Assembly: GCA_041484845.1 (NCBI GenBank) | Contig: JBGPIK010000005.1 | Span: 1 to 51,973 of the forward strand | Length of the DNA stretch: 51,973 nt | Direction of reading: 5' to 3' | Origin: JBGPIK01 sp041484845 | GTDB taxonomy: Bacteria; Desulfobacterota; Binatia; UBA9968 | Part shown: in pieces, positions 42,369-50,547 of the stretch | Layout of the letters: every line of letters begins with the position of its first letter | Position numbering within the stretch: position 1 is the first letter of the stretch | Translations under genes and position numbers: made by a program | Notes under the pieces: model-generated | Told to the model about the DNA's origin: nothing | Seen by the model: the letters and a program-made list of their open reading frames with translations, nothing else | Databases searched by the model: none

Positions 42369-43277
42369 TTAAAAGACAGTTTTGCCGTTGGTCCGTCGAA
42401 ACCAGGAAGACGCAATTCGTTTGCGTTCACTCGCCGACACTTTGAACCGGCCGTCAATATGGCACGACGTGTGGCGAAGAAAATCTGAACCAAGATAGTC
42501 GCGCCGCCCCGTCAATTGAGTTTGGCCGACGCCAAGCAGATGCTTAAAGCGTTGTTTGAGACCGGTTATGCCTCCAGGTCTATATTCGCGTAACGCCACC
42601 TTCGCCAGAGTCTCAAACCGACCAAATACGAGATGCGCATAGTCGCCGTAGTCCCATATACCCACTTTTCTGTAATAAAGAAGATCCGTGGCAGTTTCAT
42701 CGGCCAGCCTCTTGATATCTTGGATGGTCACATCTTCATCCACAGGCTGCAGTCCCGAAGGATCGTGTATGCGCGCGTAGTCCAAGACAGCGGGCGTCGG
42801 AACTGTGATGACGATTCTCGATTCCTCTGAGAGTAGCGATTTCATTGCCGCGTGAATCGATGCCCGGTCCTCCAAGGCGATGTGCTCATAAACATCCATA
42901 AGCAGTATGAGATCGAATTTTCCTTCAAGAGCGCCTTCTTTGATCAAGCCGGCGCGGTAGCTGAGGTTTGGGCGGCGAAAGCATGTTTTCGCGACTTCAA
43001 TCGACGTCAGACTTACATCCGCGCCGATCACCTCCGCTTGCGGCCACGCTCGCGCCATCCTCCAGGATGTCGCGCCGATACCGCAACCGATCTCCAAAAT
43101 GCGTTTTGGATTGGATGGCGCCCACTCCGCCAGGGTTTGAATAGCAGCCTCAATTCGAGGATTGGGATGGGTAAAGTCACGAATCTTCCCCTCGACGCGT
43201 TCATCATAATAGGCCTGAACGGCATCCAGCGTCGGTGCGGTCATAGTGAGATTTGATTGGATTTTCGTTGAGCTCAT
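42369..43277 (-). CDS. Class I SAM-dependent methyltransferase
   Basis: This 302-residue protein has KRILEIGCGIGATSWRMARA (SAM site), VIGADVSLTSIEVAKTCF, FDLILLMDVYEHIALEDRAS and EESRIVITVPTPAVLDYARI. The ATG at 43277 lies nine bases after the stop of the ABC ATPase gene upstream. It probably modifies a sugar, possibly the chain terminus that Wzt recognises. Confidence 0.87.
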   Translation of the reverse strand: MSSTKIQSNLTMTAPTLDAVQAYYDERVEGKIRDFTHPNPRIEAAIQTLAEWAPSNPKRILEIGCGIGATSWRMARAWPQAEVIGADVSLTSIEVAKTCFRRPNLSYRAGLIKEGALEGKFDLILLMDVYEHIALEDRASIHAAMKSLLSEESRIVITVPTPAVLDYARIHDPSGLQPVDEDVTIQDIKRLADETATDLLYYRKVGIWDYGDYAHLVFGRFETLAKVALREYRPGGITGLKQRFKHLLGVGQTQLTGRRDYLGSDFLRHTSCHIDGRFKVSASERKRIASSWFRRTNGKTVF

Positions 43278-43286
43278 GGAACAAGG

Positions 43287-44687
43287 TCAGGCTGCGACGC
43301 CGGCGCTTACCCCCAAAGCTTTGACGGTCCATTCGACGTCTTCGACGTAAAGGGCGTTGTTGGGATACCAATAGAAGTCTCTTGCCTCGTCGAGTACAGC
43401 GACCTCGAAAGGACAGATCTGATTTGGCGCTTGAAATACTCTTCGCGGCTCGCTGGCTCCAAAGTAAAACGTCAAATGATAGTGCCCCGGATAAAGGCGC
43501 AATTTCGGAAATGTACAACTTAGCCTGTGTACTCCGGGCGACCGCAGCATAGGAACCTCCTGATCAAGGTTCAGGACATGCAGCACGGGTTGGTGGCTGC
43601 TGGTCAGGACCTGGAACGAAACAGCTGCGTTAGGGATAGGCTCCGGCGTCGTGATCTCTATATCGACCGTCATTGGCTTGCCGAACTGCTGCACGTTGCC
43701 GGGCCCGCTGATGTGCAACTGAACTCGTGTGATTTCAGGATGAATACCGCCCGCGGTGTGCTCGTAAAGTCCGTCACCGGAAACTTGTGCGCCGAGATAT
43801 TGCGCAACAACTTCGGCGGATGCACCCATCGAGACCACACGACCAGACTGGAGCAAAATAGCGCGATCGGTCAGAGCCGTGACCGTTTGCATGTTGTGGC
43901 TTACAAAGAGCACCGTCCGTCCCGACTCCGCGACGCTCTGCATCTTGCCGATGCATTTTTTCTGAAACACCACGTCGCCAACAGCTAGCACCTCATCAAT
44001 GATCAGGATTTCCGGCTCGAGGTGCGCTGCAACCGCGAAAGCGAGGCGGACATACATTCCTGAGCTGTAGTACTTGACCGGGGTATCAAGGAATTTTTCA
44101 ACCTCGGCAAAGTCCACGATTTCGTCGAACTTTGCTTTGATCTCCTGCCTGGTCATCCCGAGGATCGCGCCGTTGACGAAGATATTTTCGCGCCCTGTTA
44201 GCTCAGGATGAAAGCCCGTCCCTACTTCCAAGAGGCTCGCAACCCGGCCGCCAATGCGCACCCGCCCCGCGGTGGGCTCCGTGATCCGGCTAAGAATTTT
44301 TAACAGCGTCGACTTGCCCGCGCCGTTTCGACCGATGATCCCCACTACTTCGCCGGGTCTGACTTCGAAGGAGACGTCCTCCAAGGCCCAGAAGTCCTCG
44401 GAAGACGGAGGTCGGAGATCAGACGTCAGAGGTCGGTGGTCCGTGGTCGGTGGTCCGTGGTCACGCGTCAACGTTGAGAGATCAGAGGTCGGATGTCTGA
44501 CATCGGAGGTCGTCTGTAAGAGCGCTGACTGCTGATTTCTGATCGCTGACCTCTGGTTACGGAGCCAGCGGAGCGGGGCGGTGGCAAGATTGTGAATCGC
44601 GTGGCGCAAGCCATCGTCACCGTTGCGCTTATGACGAATAGTATAGCGCTTGGAGAGATTTTCGACGGTTATGACGGCGTCAGACAT
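43287..44687 (-). CDS. Polysaccharide ABC exporter ATPase Wzt with a repeat-derived insertion
   Basis: This 466-residue nucleotide-binding subunit energises export by Wzm. It has Walker A GIIGRNGAGKST (117-128), signature YSSGMYVRLAF (207-217), Walker B ILIIDEVLAVGD (227-238) and H-loop FVSHN. A C-terminal domain (about 310-450: VQLHISGPGNVQQFGKPMTV) matches the Wzt carbohydrate-binding fold that reads the chain end. Residues 44-96, between the first strand and Walker A, come from intergenic-type repeats (NQRSAIRNQQSALLQ) and are not part of normal Wzt. The start ATGTCTGAC directly abuts a repeat array. Confidence 0.93.
   Translation of the reverse strand: MSDAVITVENLSKRYTIRHKRNGDDGLRHAIHNLATAPLRWLRNQRSAIRNQQSALLQTTSDVRHPTSDLSTLTRDHGPPTTDHRPLTSDLRPPSSEDFWALEDVSFEVRPGEVVGIIGRNGAGKSTLLKILSRITEPTAGRVRIGGRVASLLEVGTGFHPELTGRENIFVNGAILGMTRQEIKAKFDEIVDFAEVEKFLDTPVKYYSSGMYVRLAFAVAAHLEPEILIIDEVLAVGDVVFQKKCIGKMQSVAESGRTVLFVSHNMQTVTALTDRAILLQSGRVVSMGASAEVVAQYLGAQVSGDGLYEHTAGGIHPEITRVQLHISGPGNVQQFGKPMTVDIEITTPEPIPNAAVSFQVLTSSHQPVLHVLNLDQEVPMLRSPGVHRLSCTFPKLRLYPGHYHLTFYFGASEPRRVFQAPNQICPFEVAVLDEARDFYWYPNNALYVEDVEWTVKALGVSAGVAA
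44400..44558. repeat. 7-base-period repeat array inside wzt
   Basis: The plus strand carries GGTCGGAGATCAGACGTCAG, GGTGGTCCGTGGTCGGTGGT and CTGATTTCTGATCGCTGACC runs. Translated on the minus strand it stays open and links the start of Wzt to the Walker A region. Confidence 0.8.
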
Positions 44688-44692
44688 GGGCA

Positions 44693-45144
44693 GCGGTCGG
44701 AGGTCAGAGGTCAGAATTCAGAGATCAGCAAGAAATCAGAAGTCGAAAATCAGCAGGACAGAAACACATCAAATTGGTTAAACCTCAAGATCTTCTGCTG
44801 AATTCAATCTCTGTGGGGCGATTCCCCGCAGCTTGCTGCGTTAAGTAAATTGCCTATCCGAAGTCCGTCATTCCCGCATGCTTTAAGCGGGAATCCAGGC
44901 GGGTTCGGAACTGGACCCCCGATAAAAACATTCGGGGGTGACGCCTTTAAGACAAATCTCATCGCCGAGTTCTGATGCCCCGCAGCTTGCTGCGGGATTA
45001 TTCATCACGCTGCGCTCCGTTCAGACCGAGGGGGTCGCTGATCTCTGACTTCTGACCTCTGATCTCTGCTTTCTACTGCTGTCCCTTACGCCTTACGTGT
45101 TTCAATGAGGCTGGGATGCCGTAAAGCCGATCTCTGACCTCTGG
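44693..45144. repeat. Intergenic repeat cluster between wzt and wzm
   Basis: It contains 7-base-period runs at 44693-44765 (reaching to within a few bases of the wzt start) and 45027-45144 (beginning directly at the wzm stop); a GTCATTCCCGC/GCGGGAATCCA repeat (44867-44897); two CCCCGCAGCTTGCTGCG elements (44824-44840 and 44978-44995); and a hairpin ACCCCCGA/TCGGGGGT (44915-44939). No gene is seen. Confidence 0.7.
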
Positions 45145-45975
45145 TTAGATGAGGTCCGCAAACGCCTTCTCCGTTTTCCGAAAATAGCGTAGGCCCGCTA
45201 TGCAGAGAACGGAGGTCACAAGCAGAGAGATTAGAAAGCCGGGCCACCAGATCATCGAGTCGCCGCCGAGGAGCGCCCAGCGAAAGCCGTCGATCACGCC
45301 GACCATGGGATTCAAAGAGTAGAGCAGAAACAAAGTCTCGCCCAATTTATCGTGCACCACTGAACTGCTGTAAGCGACCGGGCTAACGTAGAGACCGAAC
45401 TGGACAATGAACGGAATAAGAAAGCGGAAATCGCGGTATCGCACCATCAGCGCGGTAATGGTCAGCCCGGGGCCGAGAGCAGCGAGGATCGCCAGCAAGA
45501 CGAAGCCCGGTAGCGCCACCAAGCGCCAGGTCGGCCAGAACTGGTACCAGGCCATCAGGCCAATTAAAACCAAACTGGCGACCAGAAAGTCGACGAATGA
45601 GACAACCACCGAGCTTGCCGGAATGATCAACCGGGGAAAGTACACTTTGGAAATCAGATTGGCATTACCGACAACGCTCTGGCTCGCGGATGACAGCGAG
45701 TTGGAAAAAAACTGCCAGGGCAGCAGTGCGGCGAACACCATGACCGGGTAGGGCGCGCCGCCCTGGGATGGCAGTCCGGCGATTTTGCCGAAGATCAGCG
45801 TCATGATGATCATGCTCATCAACGGCTGTAAAATCGCCCACGCTGCTCCTGCGACGGTTTGTTTGTATCGCACCGCCACATCACGCCAGGCGAGAATGTA
45901 AAACAACTCCCGGTAGCGCCAAAGGTCGCCCCAGTAGTTTTTCTCACTGCGGCCGGCTTCGAGAATGATTTCCAT
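45145..45975 (-). CDS. Polysaccharide ABC exporter permease Wzm
   Basis: This 276-residue ABC-2-type permease has about six membrane helices (for example MSMIIMTLIFGKIAG, LVASLVLIGLMAWYQFW, MIWWPGFLISLLVTSVLCIA) and the typical AWRDVAVRYKQTVAGAAWAI region and SLNPMVGVIDGFRWALLG. With Wzt it exports a completed chain across the inner membrane. It follows the heptose kinase by 15 bases. The stop codon is directly followed by a repeat array, and wzt lies 457 bases downstream. Confidence 0.93.
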   Translation of the reverse strand: MEIILEAGRSEKNYWGDLWRYRELFYILAWRDVAVRYKQTVAGAAWAILQPLMSMIIMTLIFGKIAGLPSQGGAPYPVMVFAALLPWQFFSNSLSSASQSVVGNANLISKVYFPRLIIPASSVVVSFVDFLVASLVLIGLMAWYQFWPTWRLVALPGFVLLAILAALGPGLTITALMVRYRDFRFLIPFIVQFGLYVSPVAYSSSVVHDKLGETLFLLYSLNPMVGVIDGFRWALLGGDSMIWWPGFLISLLVTSVLCIAGLRYFRKTEKAFADLI

Positions 45976-45990
45976 GGTCAGTGGCGCAAA

Positions 45991-46971
45991 TCAATGGACA
46001 AAAATAATACTGCTACCCTGTGGCGCAAAGCGAAATGGGGTTTCACGCATGGGTTGAAGTGCCCGGCGAATGGAATCGTGCCGTTCCGGCGGCGCAAAAA
46101 ACATGAGAAATCCGCCGCCGCCGGCGCCCAACAGTTTACCGCCTTCCGCGCCAGCATCTATCGCAGCCTGATAGGCCTCGTCAATTACGGTATTGGTAAT
46201 GCCGCTGGTTAAATGCTTTTTGATCTGCCATGCCTCGTGAAGCATTTTCCCGAGCGTGTTAATATTGCCTGCGCAAACATCTGTGAACGCCGCTTCGGCG
46301 AGACCAACCATCTCCCCCATGGCATCGCATTTTGCGCCTGGAGCTGCGATCTCGGCGGATTGCTGCTGCAACAAAGCCGACGCCGACCGGGTAATCCCCG
46401 TGTAGAAGAACAACAACCGGGCTTGTAGATCCGCGATCACAGCGGGCGGGCATATCACCTTCTCCACTTCAACGGATTCATCAGGGTGAAAGCGAATAAA
46501 ATTGAAGCCGCCAAACGAGGCAGCGTATTGGTCCTGCTTTCCGATGGGCTCGCCGCAACGTTCAATTTCGATTTCGCAGCTTTCACGCGCGAGAGTGGCG
46601 GCGGTGGCATGACGGCCGGAAAAGGCGTGGAGGGCGTTCAGCAAACCTACGGTGAAGGAACTAGATGAACCCAAACCCGTTCCCTTCGCAGGAATGTCCG
46701 CCACGGAAGTGATCTCGACCCCTCCTTCGATTTTAAGCAACGCAAGCGACTCTCTCACAAGCGGGTGCTCGATCTGGGACGCGTGAGCCACCTCCTCAGT
46801 ACGGGAGTAGCTGACGCGAACAGCATCATCAAACTTCCGGCTCACGGTGATATAAACCGAGTGGTCGATCGCGGTGGATAAGACAGCGCCTCCATGGCGA
46901 CGGTAGTAAGACGGCAAATCGGAGCCCCCGCCAAGAAAACTCACGCGCAACGGAGTTCGTGAAATAATCAT
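45991..46971 (-). CDS. GHMP kinase, probable D-glycero-D-manno-heptose 7-phosphate kinase (HddA type)
   Basis: This 326-residue GHMP kinase would make heptose 1,7-bisphosphate. It opens MIISRTPLRVSFLGGGSDLP, a hallmark of HddA-type sugar kinases; the ATP-binding motif is PAKGTGLGSSSSFTVGLL near 92-109, and the C-terminal motif is GAEGGKLLGAGGGGFLMFFA. It overlaps the fused nucleotidyltransferase gene by four bases, and gmhA and gmhB-like parts lie nearby. Confidence 0.9.
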   Translation of the reverse strand: MIISRTPLRVSFLGGGSDLPSYYRRHGGAVLSTAIDHSVYITVSRKFDDAVRVSYSRTEEVAHASQIEHPLVRESLALLKIEGGVEITSVADIPAKGTGLGSSSSFTVGLLNALHAFSGRHATAATLARESCEIEIERCGEPIGKQDQYAASFGGFNFIRFHPDESVEVEKVICPPAVIADLQARLLFFYTGITRSASALLQQQSAEIAAPGAKCDAMGEMVGLAEAAFTDVCAGNINTLGKMLHEAWQIKKHLTSGITNTVIDEAYQAAIDAGAEGGKLLGAGGGGFLMFFAPPERHDSIRRALQPMRETPFRFAPQGSSIIFVH

Positions 46972-48347
46972 GGCGCACAGACCTCTTTATGCTGCAGGAT
47001 CACACCAGCGGCGGCGGTAAGGTCCACGGCAATGTGATCTGGAGCAGACGGAAACCGGCCGTCACACCCGGCCTCGCCTGTCTGAACCAGGATGGAGCGC
47101 AAGCCGGCCCTTCGGGCCATTTCGATGTCCCTGGTCTGATCGCCAATCATCCATGAGCCCGCCGAATCAATGCGCAGGTCACGGCAGGCGCGCTCGAAAA
47201 GACCGATGGCGGGCTTGCGGCAGTCGCATGAGGTTTTCAGTTCGCTGCGCTCTCCGGGAAAGCCGCGGTCAGGATGGTGCGGACAGACGTAAATGCCATC
47301 GAGGTAGGCACCCTCTTTTCCGAGTTCCCATTCGAGTCGGCGATGAATGGCGGCGATATCGGCTTCAGTCGCCTCGCCACGGGCGACAACGGGCTGGTTC
47401 GTCAGGACCACGAGGCGAAAACCCGCCTGTCTGAGTGATCTCAATGCAGGCCCCACGCCCGGTAACAGTTCCAACTCCTCCGGTGCGCGCAGGAACCCTT
47501 TTTCGATACTCAAAGTCCCGTCACGGTCAAGGAAAATCGCCGGGCGATTCGAACTAGATTTTTCCATGCTGATCTTTCCCGCCTGCCAATCGGCCTCAAC
47601 CTTCTGAAGCCTGGCGGGTGTGCCCATGTCTCTGATGTATTCGCCCGATCGGTAGGCGAGAACGCGGCCGCCCCGAGCGACAAGTCCGGGCATAATGTTC
47701 TTTATGAAGTCCTGCTTCCCGCGAACTGCGACCCATGGCCGGAGCGCTTCACGCCGCACCACGTAGAGCGCGGCATTCGCCAAATTACGAAAAACCTGGT
47801 CGGCAGGATGTGGGTAAACGTGTATAGCGGTCACCCAACCGTTCTTGTCGGTCTCCAGTAAGTCCGAATCCTGCGGGTGGTCGGTCGGCTGCACCAGCGC
47901 GGTAAAGTCGGCACCGCGATCAAGATGCGCACTCGCGATCTGCTGGAGATTTACAGCGAGCATGATGTCGCCGTAGAGAACGAAAAAATGGTCGGGCAGT
48001 GAATCGAGAGATTGCAGCAGGGCCCCTGCAGTTCCCATGGCTTCCTTTTCGACCGTGGTCCGCACGTTGAGACCAAACTTCGATCCGTCACCGACGAAAT
48101 CAAGGATTTTATCAGCAAGATAACCAGCAAAGATTGTCACTTCCCGTATCCCTGCGGCCGCTGCCAGCTCCAATTGGTGCTGGAGAACCGGCTTCTCGCC
48201 AATAGGGAGCAACACCTTCGGCAGATCTCCGGTCAAGGACGCCAAACGCTCGCCGGCGCCACCAGCAATAATGACGAGGTGGATGACTCTCGGGGATGAG
48301 AGCGGCACGACGGAAGCCGTGGTCAGCGAGGTATTCATAGCCCGCAT
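46968..48347 (-). CDS. Fused heptose-1-phosphate guanylyltransferase (HddC-like) and heptose-bisphosphate phosphatase (GmhB-like)
   Basis: This 459-residue two-domain protein has an N-terminal (about 25-265) sugar-phosphate nucleotidyltransferase: IIAGGAGERLASLTGDLPKV, EKEAMGTAGALLQSLDSLPD and FFVLYGDI. C-terminal (about 268-440) is a HAD-type histidinol/heptose phosphatase: AIFLDRDGTLSIEKGFL with the DxDGT nucleophile, LVVLTNQPVVARGEATE, a Cys/His zinc loop CPHHPDRGFPG ... CDCRKP, and MIGDQTRDIEMARRAGL. The fusion would carry out two successive steps toward GDP-heptose. The first ATG (48347) or one three codons later may be used. Confidence 0.92.
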   Translation of the reverse strand: MRAMNTSLTTASVVPLSSPRVIHLVIIAGGAGERLASLTGDLPKVLLPIGEKPVLQHQLELAAAAGIREVTIFAGYLADKILDFVGDGSKFGLNVRTTVEKEAMGTAGALLQSLDSLPDHFFVLYGDIMLAVNLQQIASAHLDRGADFTALVQPTDHPQDSDLLETDKNGWVTAIHVYPHPADQVFRNLANAALYVVRREALRPWVAVRGKQDFIKNIMPGLVARGGRVLAYRSGEYIRDMGTPARLQKVEADWQAGKISMEKSSSNRPAIFLDRDGTLSIEKGFLRAPEELELLPGVGPALRSLRQAGFRLVVLTNQPVVARGEATEADIAAIHRRLEWELGKEGAYLDGIYVCPHHPDRGFPGERSELKTSCDCRKPAIGLFERACRDLRIDSAGSWMIGDQTRDIEMARRAGLRSILVQTGEAGCDGRFPSAPDHIAVDLTAAAGVILQHKEVCAP

Positions 48348-48438
48348 TATTCACGGTTCGAGGGAAAAAGATGACACTGTGTCGATCGAGAGGTGAGCGC
48401 TACTGGGACAGCGCGTTCAAAACATTCAAGTCGTTCCA

Positions 48439-48490
48439 GCCCCCACCTCTGTCCTCCCCCGCGTCGCGGGGGAGGAGGAAGGAGGGGGTT
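48439..48490. repeat. CCTCCCCCG/CGGGGGAGG palindromic repeat, copy 2
   Basis: Same layout as the element at 14071-14120: CCCCCACCTC, then complementary CCTCCCCCGCG and CGCGGGGGAGG arms, then AAGGAGGGGGT. The rest of the 260-base gap 48348-48607 holds GTTCAAAACATTCAAGTCGT-type degenerate repeats and no gene. Confidence 0.65.
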
Positions 48491-48607
48491 CGAGCCATTT
48501 GAACTCATTGAACGAATTGAACGCCCGCGAAGTGACAGGCCCATTGCCTCGCTCTGGAGGGCTCGCCTCTCGATCGCCCTTAGGCGTGAATAATTCCGGA
48601 TAGGTCT

Positions 48608-49570
48608 CTATCCGACAGAAGCGCTGGCGAGTTCATCGATGGCGCGAAGCACGGCCTGGTCAGAGCTGAGCCTTGGTTGCCACCCCAAACGCGCCAGGCG
48701 TTCGGTAGAGTAGCGGAACCTTGGCACGTCACCCACCCAACCCCTATCTCCACCGGTATAGGCGATAGGTGTACCCGGTGCCATGCGAGCAATCACCCGC
48801 TCAGCCATGAAGGTAACACTGGTGCCGGCGCCGTTTGGGCCGATGTTGAACACATTGCGGCGATCTGTTGCTTGGGCGACGATGAACTTCATCGCAACAA
48901 TTAGTTCTGCCACATGCAGGTAGGGCTTAGTTTGTGATCCGTCACCCAGAACCTTGAGGCTTGCAGGGCACGAGGAGAGCCGCGCGATGAAATCCAAGAT
49001 TGCGCCGTGCGTAGACCGCGGCCCGACAACATTGGGGAAGCGAAAGATCCAAATTCGCTCTAGAAAGGATTCGGCGGCGGCGCTCAGCAAGGCTTCGCTG
49101 GCAAGCTTGGTGGCGCCGTAATTGGAGATCGGCAGTAAAGGACCGGAGTTCTCGGTCAGAACATCATCCCGCTCTCCATAGATGGCCGATGTGGAAGCGA
49201 AGCCAATCTTACCTATTCCCTTGGACTTGGCTGCTTCAAGCACGGCAAATGTTGTCTGCAAGGTGCGCCTGAAATCAACTGAGGCGTCAGCGACCCCGGC
49301 GGCGATATCGCTGTTCGCTGCGAGATGCCAGATGATATCGGGAGATCCTCCCCATTCGGCCGCCGCGCAAAGGCACTCGATGGCTTGGTCGGAGCAACTG
49401 ATATCCCGCTCAAAAAAACGAAACCCTGGATTTGCCCGCGCAGAATCCAAGTGCTCCGGTTTGCCGAGCGAAAAGTCATCGACACCGCTGACGCGGTCGC
49501 CGCCCTGTAGAAGAGAATCGGCGAGTTGACTCCCGATGAAGCCTGCAATGCCGGTAATGAAGTGATGCAT
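48608..49570 (-). CDS. NAD-dependent epimerase/dehydratase (SDR family)
   Basis: This 320-residue extended SDR has FITGIAGFIGSQLADSLLQG (NAD site), WHLAANSDIAAGV, FASTSAIYGE and YGATKLASEALLSAA with Tyr/Lys of the catalytic site. A UDP-glucose/GDP-sugar epimerase or dehydratase is likely. The ATG at 49570 lies 20 bases after gmhA, so its substrate may be the GDP-heptose or a related nucleotide sugar. Exact reaction not readable. Confidence 0.87.
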   Translation of the reverse strand: MHHFITGIAGFIGSQLADSLLQGGDRVSGVDDFSLGKPEHLDSARANPGFRFFERDISCSDQAIECLCAAAEWGGSPDIIWHLAANSDIAAGVADASVDFRRTLQTTFAVLEAAKSKGIGKIGFASTSAIYGERDDVLTENSGPLLPISNYGATKLASEALLSAAAESFLERIWIFRFPNVVGPRSTHGAILDFIARLSSCPASLKVLGDGSQTKPYLHVAELIVAMKFIVAQATDRRNVFNIGPNGAGTSVTFMAERVIARMAPGTPIAYTGGDRGWVGDVPRFRYSTERLARLGWQPRLSSDQAVLRAIDELASASVG

Positions 49571-49590
49571 TCGGCAACGAAGAAAATGGC

Positions 49591-50163
49591 TCAGCGGTTG
49601 GAGTTGACCGGGTTGGCGCAGAGCCATTGCATGCAAATGTGTCCGACGATGAGCTGTAGATCTTCCGCAATCTGCATGTCGTCGATTTCGAAGTGAATCG
49701 GATGCTGGGCAATCTCTTTGCACCGCCCGCCGGAGTAACCGAGGATAGCGAAAGTTTGCATGCCCTTAGCGTTGCCCATTTCTAAAGCCTTCACGACGTT
49801 GGGCGAGTTGCCGCTACCCGAAAGGACGATAAGTATATCACCCGGGTTTGCTTTAACCTTAATTTGATCGGCATAGATTTTGTCGTACCCGAGATCGTTC
49901 GCGAGGCAGGTGAGGACCGCGGTATTAGCACTGAGGGCTTCGACTCTGAGGCCACCACCGCTGTTAATTCCAGCGCCGAAGAGCAAATCGTTAGCAATGT
50001 GAAGCGCATTCGCCGCACTGCCACCGTTGCCGCAGAGATAGACGGAGTGGCCCAGCCTCCAACATTCTCGAAGGGCGCTTCCGAGATACGGAACCTGTTC
50101 CATGGCGCCTAGCTTGAGCGCACGTGCGAGTTTTTCAGAATAGTCAATTACATGCTGATGCAT
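49591..50163 (-). CDS. Sedoheptulose 7-phosphate isomerase GmhA
   Basis: This 190-residue SIS-domain isomerase makes heptose 7-phosphate, the first step of the heptose pathway. It has SVYLCGNGGSAANALHIAND, DILIVLSGSGNSPNVVKALE and a C-terminal metal-binding helix EDLQLIVGHICMQWL. The ATG at 50163 has AAGG about eight bases upstream; the codon before it is TTG. It follows a truncated Wzt-like open frame and leads the heptose operon. Confidence 0.92.
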   Translation of the reverse strand: MHQHVIDYSEKLARALKLGAMEQVPYLGSALRECWRLGHSVYLCGNGGSAANALHIANDLLFGAGINSGGGLRVEALSANTAVLTCLANDLGYDKIYADQIKVKANPGDILIVLSGSGNSPNVVKALEMGNAKGMQTFAILGYSGGRCKEIAQHPIHFEIDDMQIAEDLQLIVGHICMQWLCANPVNSNR

Positions 50164-50181
50164 CAATGAGACCTTGTTGAG

Positions 50182-50313
50182 CTACTGACGGGAGTGCCGT
50201 ATGCGGTACTGCTTGCCCCGTGGAGTAACAAACTTAACCTCGTCCTGTAGAGTAACAGGCTCTACTCCACGGGGCGAGCCGAGGTTTTCGACTTTGATAA
50301 CAACGTCAGACAT
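50182..50313 (-). pseudogene. Truncated second copy of the Wzt N-terminus carrying an in-frame hairpin insertion
   Basis: This 43-codon frame opens MSDVVIKVENLG and ends GKQYRIRHSRQ before a stop. Without the middle it matches the Wzt N-terminus MSDAVITVENLSKRYTIRH. The middle (residues 13-33) is encoded by a hairpin element. The start ATGTCTGAC abuts a repeat array, exactly as at the real wzt gene. The stop comes before any ATPase motif, so it is a remnant, though it could still be translated just ahead of gmhA. Confidence 0.75.
50211..50279. repeat. Hairpin element related to the CTTGCCC family, copy 3
   Basis: Arms 50211-50227 and 50263-50279 form a 17-pair stem with one wobble. The outer sequence CTTGCCCCGTGGAGTA matches the 19.36- and 31.28-kb hairpins, but the loop is longer and holds its own small CCTGT/ACAGG hairpin. 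Confidence 0.65.
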
Positions 50314-50547
50314 AGCAGAGGTCAGAGATCAGCGGTCAGCAAGAACATTTCGGATTGCGAAATGCGAATTGCGGATTTATAAGAACCAGAAGTCAGCGGT
50401 CAGCAAGCACACCCCAGAGACGCGGAGTACGCAGAGGTTTTATTCAAGATAATGTTCTCATTGAACCTTCTCTGCGTCCTCCGCACCTCCGCGGTGACAT
50501 ATCCGAATTCGTTTTCACCGCAGAAACGCAAAGCACAAAGAATCGGC
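50314..50547. repeat. Repeat-filled gap between the Wzt remnant and the DUF2283 gene
   Basis: It contains AGGTCAGAGATCAGCGGTCA-type and GGATTGCGAAATGCGAATTG-type 7-base-period runs (50314-50403), then a CGCGGAGTACGCAGAGG ... CCTCCGCGGTG unit related to the composite repeats at 19.3 and 31.2 kb. No gene is supported. Confidence 0.6.

Noticed and set aside
44915..44939. Hairpin downstream of wzm as a terminator
   Set aside because: The stem is good (8 pairs) but no T-run follows on either strand and it lies among repeats, so a terminator is not supported.
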